From Mucilaginibacter sp. (GTDB lineage: Bacteria; Bacteroidota; Bacteroidia; Sphingobacteriales; Sphingobacteriaceae), in NCBI GenBank assembly GCA_025934475.1, contig JAICXZ010000169.1:1-6917 (forward strand): a DNA stretch of 6,917 nucleotides, read 5' to 3'. The position numbers and the translations under genes were made by a program. Shown here one piece after another: positions 4,817-6,917 of this stretch (positions are counted from its first letter, which is position 1; each line of letters opens with the position of its first letter). The notes beneath the pieces were generated by a model, which ran no database searches, was not told where the DNA came from, and saw nothing but the letters and a program-made list of their open reading frames with translations.

Positions 4817-6917
4817 ATGAGTAAACTTTACCAGAATTTTATCCGTCATCACAAATACGCAGCCGTGCTGCTTTGCCTTATCGGGTCATTGTTTTTTAGT
4901 TTTAATGCTAACGCCCAATATTTCGGGCAGAACAAGGTTCGTTATAAAAATCTCAAATTCAAGGTATATCGCACGCCTCACTTCGAGATTTATTACTATA
5001 TAAAGAATGATAGCCTGATCAAGCGTTTTGCACAGGAGAGCGAGCTCTGGTACACAATACATCAGCAGGTTTTCAGGGATACATTCAAAAAGCCGAATCC
5101 CATTATTTTATATGCTGATCATCCCGACTTCCAGCAAACAACAGCTATTGATGGCGATATCGGCGTAGGAACAGGCGGTGTTACCGAAGGATTGAAAAAC
5201 CGGGTGGTAATGCCAATAATGGAAACGAACCAGACGACCCGCCACGTTATCGGCCACGAGCTGGTGCACGCTTTCCAATATCACATGTTGCTGGGCCGCG
5301 ACTCTACAAGCTACGAGAATCTTGGTAATATGCCCCTTTGGATGATTGAGGGTATGGCCGAATACCTGTCACTGGGCAAAAAAGATGCGTTTACAGCAAT
5401 GTGGATGCGGGATGCCTACCTCAACAAAAACATTCCAACCATACGCGACCTGACGGAAACCAACAAGTATTTCCCCTATCGTTATGGTGAAGCATTTTGG
5501 TCATTTGTAGGCTCAACTTACGGGGATACGGTCATTGTGCCTTTTTTCAAGAACACCGCCCGCTTTGGACTTGAATACGGCATCCGGAGGACATTCGGAT
5601 ATGACGACAAAACACTATCCAATCTCTGGAAAAACTCTATTGAAACCGCTTACAAGCCGCTTTTGACTGATACCGTCCAAAAGCCGGTAGGCAAGAAGAT
5701 CATCGATAACAAGAACTCGGGCGAATTGAACGTGGCTCCGGCTGTCAGCCCGGATGGTAAATATCTTGCATTTCTGTCGGAAAAGGGATTGTTCACGATT
5801 GACCTTTACCTGGCCGATGCGCAAACGGGCCGTGTCATACGAAAGCTCACGAGTAAGATATCCAATACCAGGATCGATGAATTTAACTTTATCGAATCAG
5901 CAGGCGCCTGGTCGCCGGATAGCAAGCGGTTTGCATTCAGCATTTTCAGTCGCGCGCGTAACCGGATGCTGGTGGTAAGCGTGCCAGATGGAAGTGTGCT
6001 TCAGGACATTTCCATGGGCAAAGCGGAGCAGTTCAGCAACCTCACCTGGTCGCCAGATGGCAAAAACATTGCCTTCCAGGGTTTGGCTGACGGCCAGGGT
6101 GACTTGTATATGTACAATTTCGACACGAAGAAAGTCACCCAGCTTACCAACGATAAATATTCCGATTATCAGCCTTGCTTCTCCAGGGATGGCAAAAAGA
6201 TCATCTTTACCAGTGACCGCAAAACCTACGATAAATCGACTGCCCAGGATATTACTTTCGACCTCGCCGAGCTGGATCTTTCTACAGGTAATGTAACGGA
6301 TATACCCGTATTTGATGGCGCCAATAACCTTGATCCGCAATACTCGGCAGATGGCACGCAGGTATACTTTCTGTCGAACAGGGATGGCTTCCGCAATATG
6401 TACCGCTATACTTTGGCAAGCGGCAAAGTAGAGCAGATGACCAACTTATTTACAGGCATTTGTGGTATTACTGAATATTCTCCGGCAATCAGTATTTCAA
6501 ATAACGACGACATTGTATACTCCTACTATTTCGCGCAGAAGTACGTGCTTTACAACGCAAAAGCGAAAGATTTTACGCCAAAAGAAGTAAATGCAGGCTC
6601 GCTCAACTTTGATGCTGCCATGCTGCCACCGTTCCGTTCGGTTGGCGTCGACCTGATCAATTCGAACCTGAACAACTACCTGGCGTACCCAAAGATTCCA
6701 ACTGATTCAATCAAACTGACGCCTTACAGACCCCAGTTTAAATTAGATTACCTGGCCAGCAGCGGTGTTGGTGCTTCGGTAAGCCAGTTTGGCGCCGGTT
6801 TATCAAGTGGTGTGCAGGGCGTTTTTAGCGACATACTTGGTCGCAATTTGATCTACGGTGGTTTAGATGTTAATGGACAGGTTTATGATTTTGGCGGGCA
6901 ATTTATCTACATCAACC
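4817..6917 (+). CDS. Secreted zinc metallopeptidase (peptidase MA-like) fused to a TolB-like beta-propeller, 3' partial
   Basis: The frame runs from ATG 4817 (first start after an in-frame TGA at 4808) to the window end without a stop, giving 700 residues. The N-terminus is a signal peptide: basic RHHK, hydrophobic AAVLLCLIGSLFFSF, and NANA before Gln34 as the likely cleavage site. Residues about 40-290 resemble the peptidase MA-like gluzincin group: HELVH at 147-151 (H147 and H151 zinc ligands, E148 catalytic) and LWMIEGMAEY with E178 as the likely third ligand. Residues about 300-600 carry five PD40/TolB-type propeller signatures: SPDG at 311, SPDS at 366, SPDG at 412, SRDG at 456 and SADG at 510. 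From about 645 (YRPQFKLDYLASSGVGASVS, then GGLDVNGQVYDFGGQFIYIN) the Gly-rich alternating pattern looks like the first strands of an outer-membrane beta-barrel; the rest is beyond the window. The substrate is unknown. Relatives are often annotated as TolB-like translocation proteins, but the HELVH domain shows it is not TolB itself. Confidence 0.88.
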   Translation, partial: MSKLYQNFIRHHKYAAVLLCLIGSLFFSFNANAQYFGQNKVRYKNLKFKVYRTPHFEIYYYIKNDSLIKRFAQESELWYTIHQQVFRDTFKKPNPIILYADHPDFQQTTAIDGDIGVGTGGVTEGLKNRVVMPIMETNQTTRHVIGHELVHAFQYHMLLGRDSTSYENLGNMPLWMIEGMAEYLSLGKKDAFTAMWMRDAYLNKNIPTIRDLTETNKYFPYRYGEAFWSFVGSTYGDTVIVPFFKNTARFGLEYGIRRTFGYDDKTLSNLWKNSIETAYKPLLTDTVQKPVGKKIIDNKNSGELNVAPAVSPDGKYLAFLSEKGLFTIDLYLADAQTGRVIRKLTSKISNTRIDEFNFIESAGAWSPDSKRFAFSIFSRARNRMLVVSVPDGSVLQDISMGKAEQFSNLTWSPDGKNIAFQGLADGQGDLYMYNFDTKKVTQLTNDKYSDYQPCFSRDGKKIIFTSDRKTYDKSTAQDITFDLAELDLSTGNVTDIPVFDGANNLDPQYSADGTQVYFLSNRDGFRNMYRYTLASGKVEQMTNLFTGICGITEYSPAISISNNDDIVYSYYFAQKYVLYNAKAKDFTPKEVNAGSLNFDAAMLPPFRSVGVDLINSNLNNYLAYPKIPTDSIKLTPYRPQFKLDYLASSGVGASVSQFGAGLSSGVQGVFSDILGRNLIYGGLDVNGQVYDFGGQFIYIN

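Noticed and set aside
4812..4817. TGATCA palindrome next to the start codon at 4817
   Set aside because: A 6-bp palindrome is expected by chance, and the symmetry does not extend outward.
5897..6340. 147-residue minus-strand open frame
   Set aside because: It is antisense to the propeller repeats (SPDS, SPDG, SRDG on the plus strand), which are strongly supported.
4817..6917. Calling the last gene tolB
   Set aside because: The propeller repeats resemble TolB, but an N-terminal HELVH zincin domain and a barrel-like C-terminus are not part of TolB.

Overview
The window looks like chromosomal DNA of a Bacteroidota member, most probably a Sphingobacteriaceae-type organism (Mucilaginibacter/Pedobacter-like). 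The reasons are the protein families present (a Bacteroidota-style class A penicillin-binding protein, an FN3-associated/discoidin glycan-binding tail, a DUF4870/Tic20-like membrane protein, a class III-like PPK2, a surface zincin-propeller protein), moderate GC, the lack of clear Shine-Dalgarno sequences before the starts, and a perfect TAnnTTTG -7 element before the PBP gene. The genus is inference.

Layout: (1) 1-80 is very AT-rich (67 of 80 bases) and unlike the rest. (2) About 60-908 (+) is the C-terminal part of a secreted glycan-active or glycan-binding protein that has lost its 5' end. (3) 974-1357 (+) is a small three-helix membrane protein; a perfect 12-bp inverted repeat lies just before its start and a second one lies inside its first codons. 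(4) 1368-2246 (-) is a polyphosphate kinase 2, convergent with (3) with only 10 nt between the stops. (5) 2356-4704 (+) is a complete class A penicillin-binding protein, divergent from ppk2 across a 109-nt promoter region. (6) 4817 to the window end (+) is a large secreted protein of at least 700 residues, open at its 3' end: signal peptide, HELVH zinc-peptidase domain, five TolB/PD40-like propeller repeats, then the start of a probable C-terminal beta-barrel.

The two large genes on the right both act in the cell envelope (peptidoglycan synthesis, and a probably outer-membrane-displayed zinc peptidase/propeller), but a 112-nt gap with its own repeats separates them, so co-transcription is uncertain. 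PPK2 is a cytoplasmic nucleotide/polyphosphate enzyme with no visible link to its neighbours. No RNA genes, CRISPR arrays, insertion sequences or transposases are visible. The most unusual signals are non-coding: the TGATAAT inverted-repeat cluster (926-1034), the repeat block at 4707-4768, and the composition break near 80. I see no clear case for a wholly new biological system.
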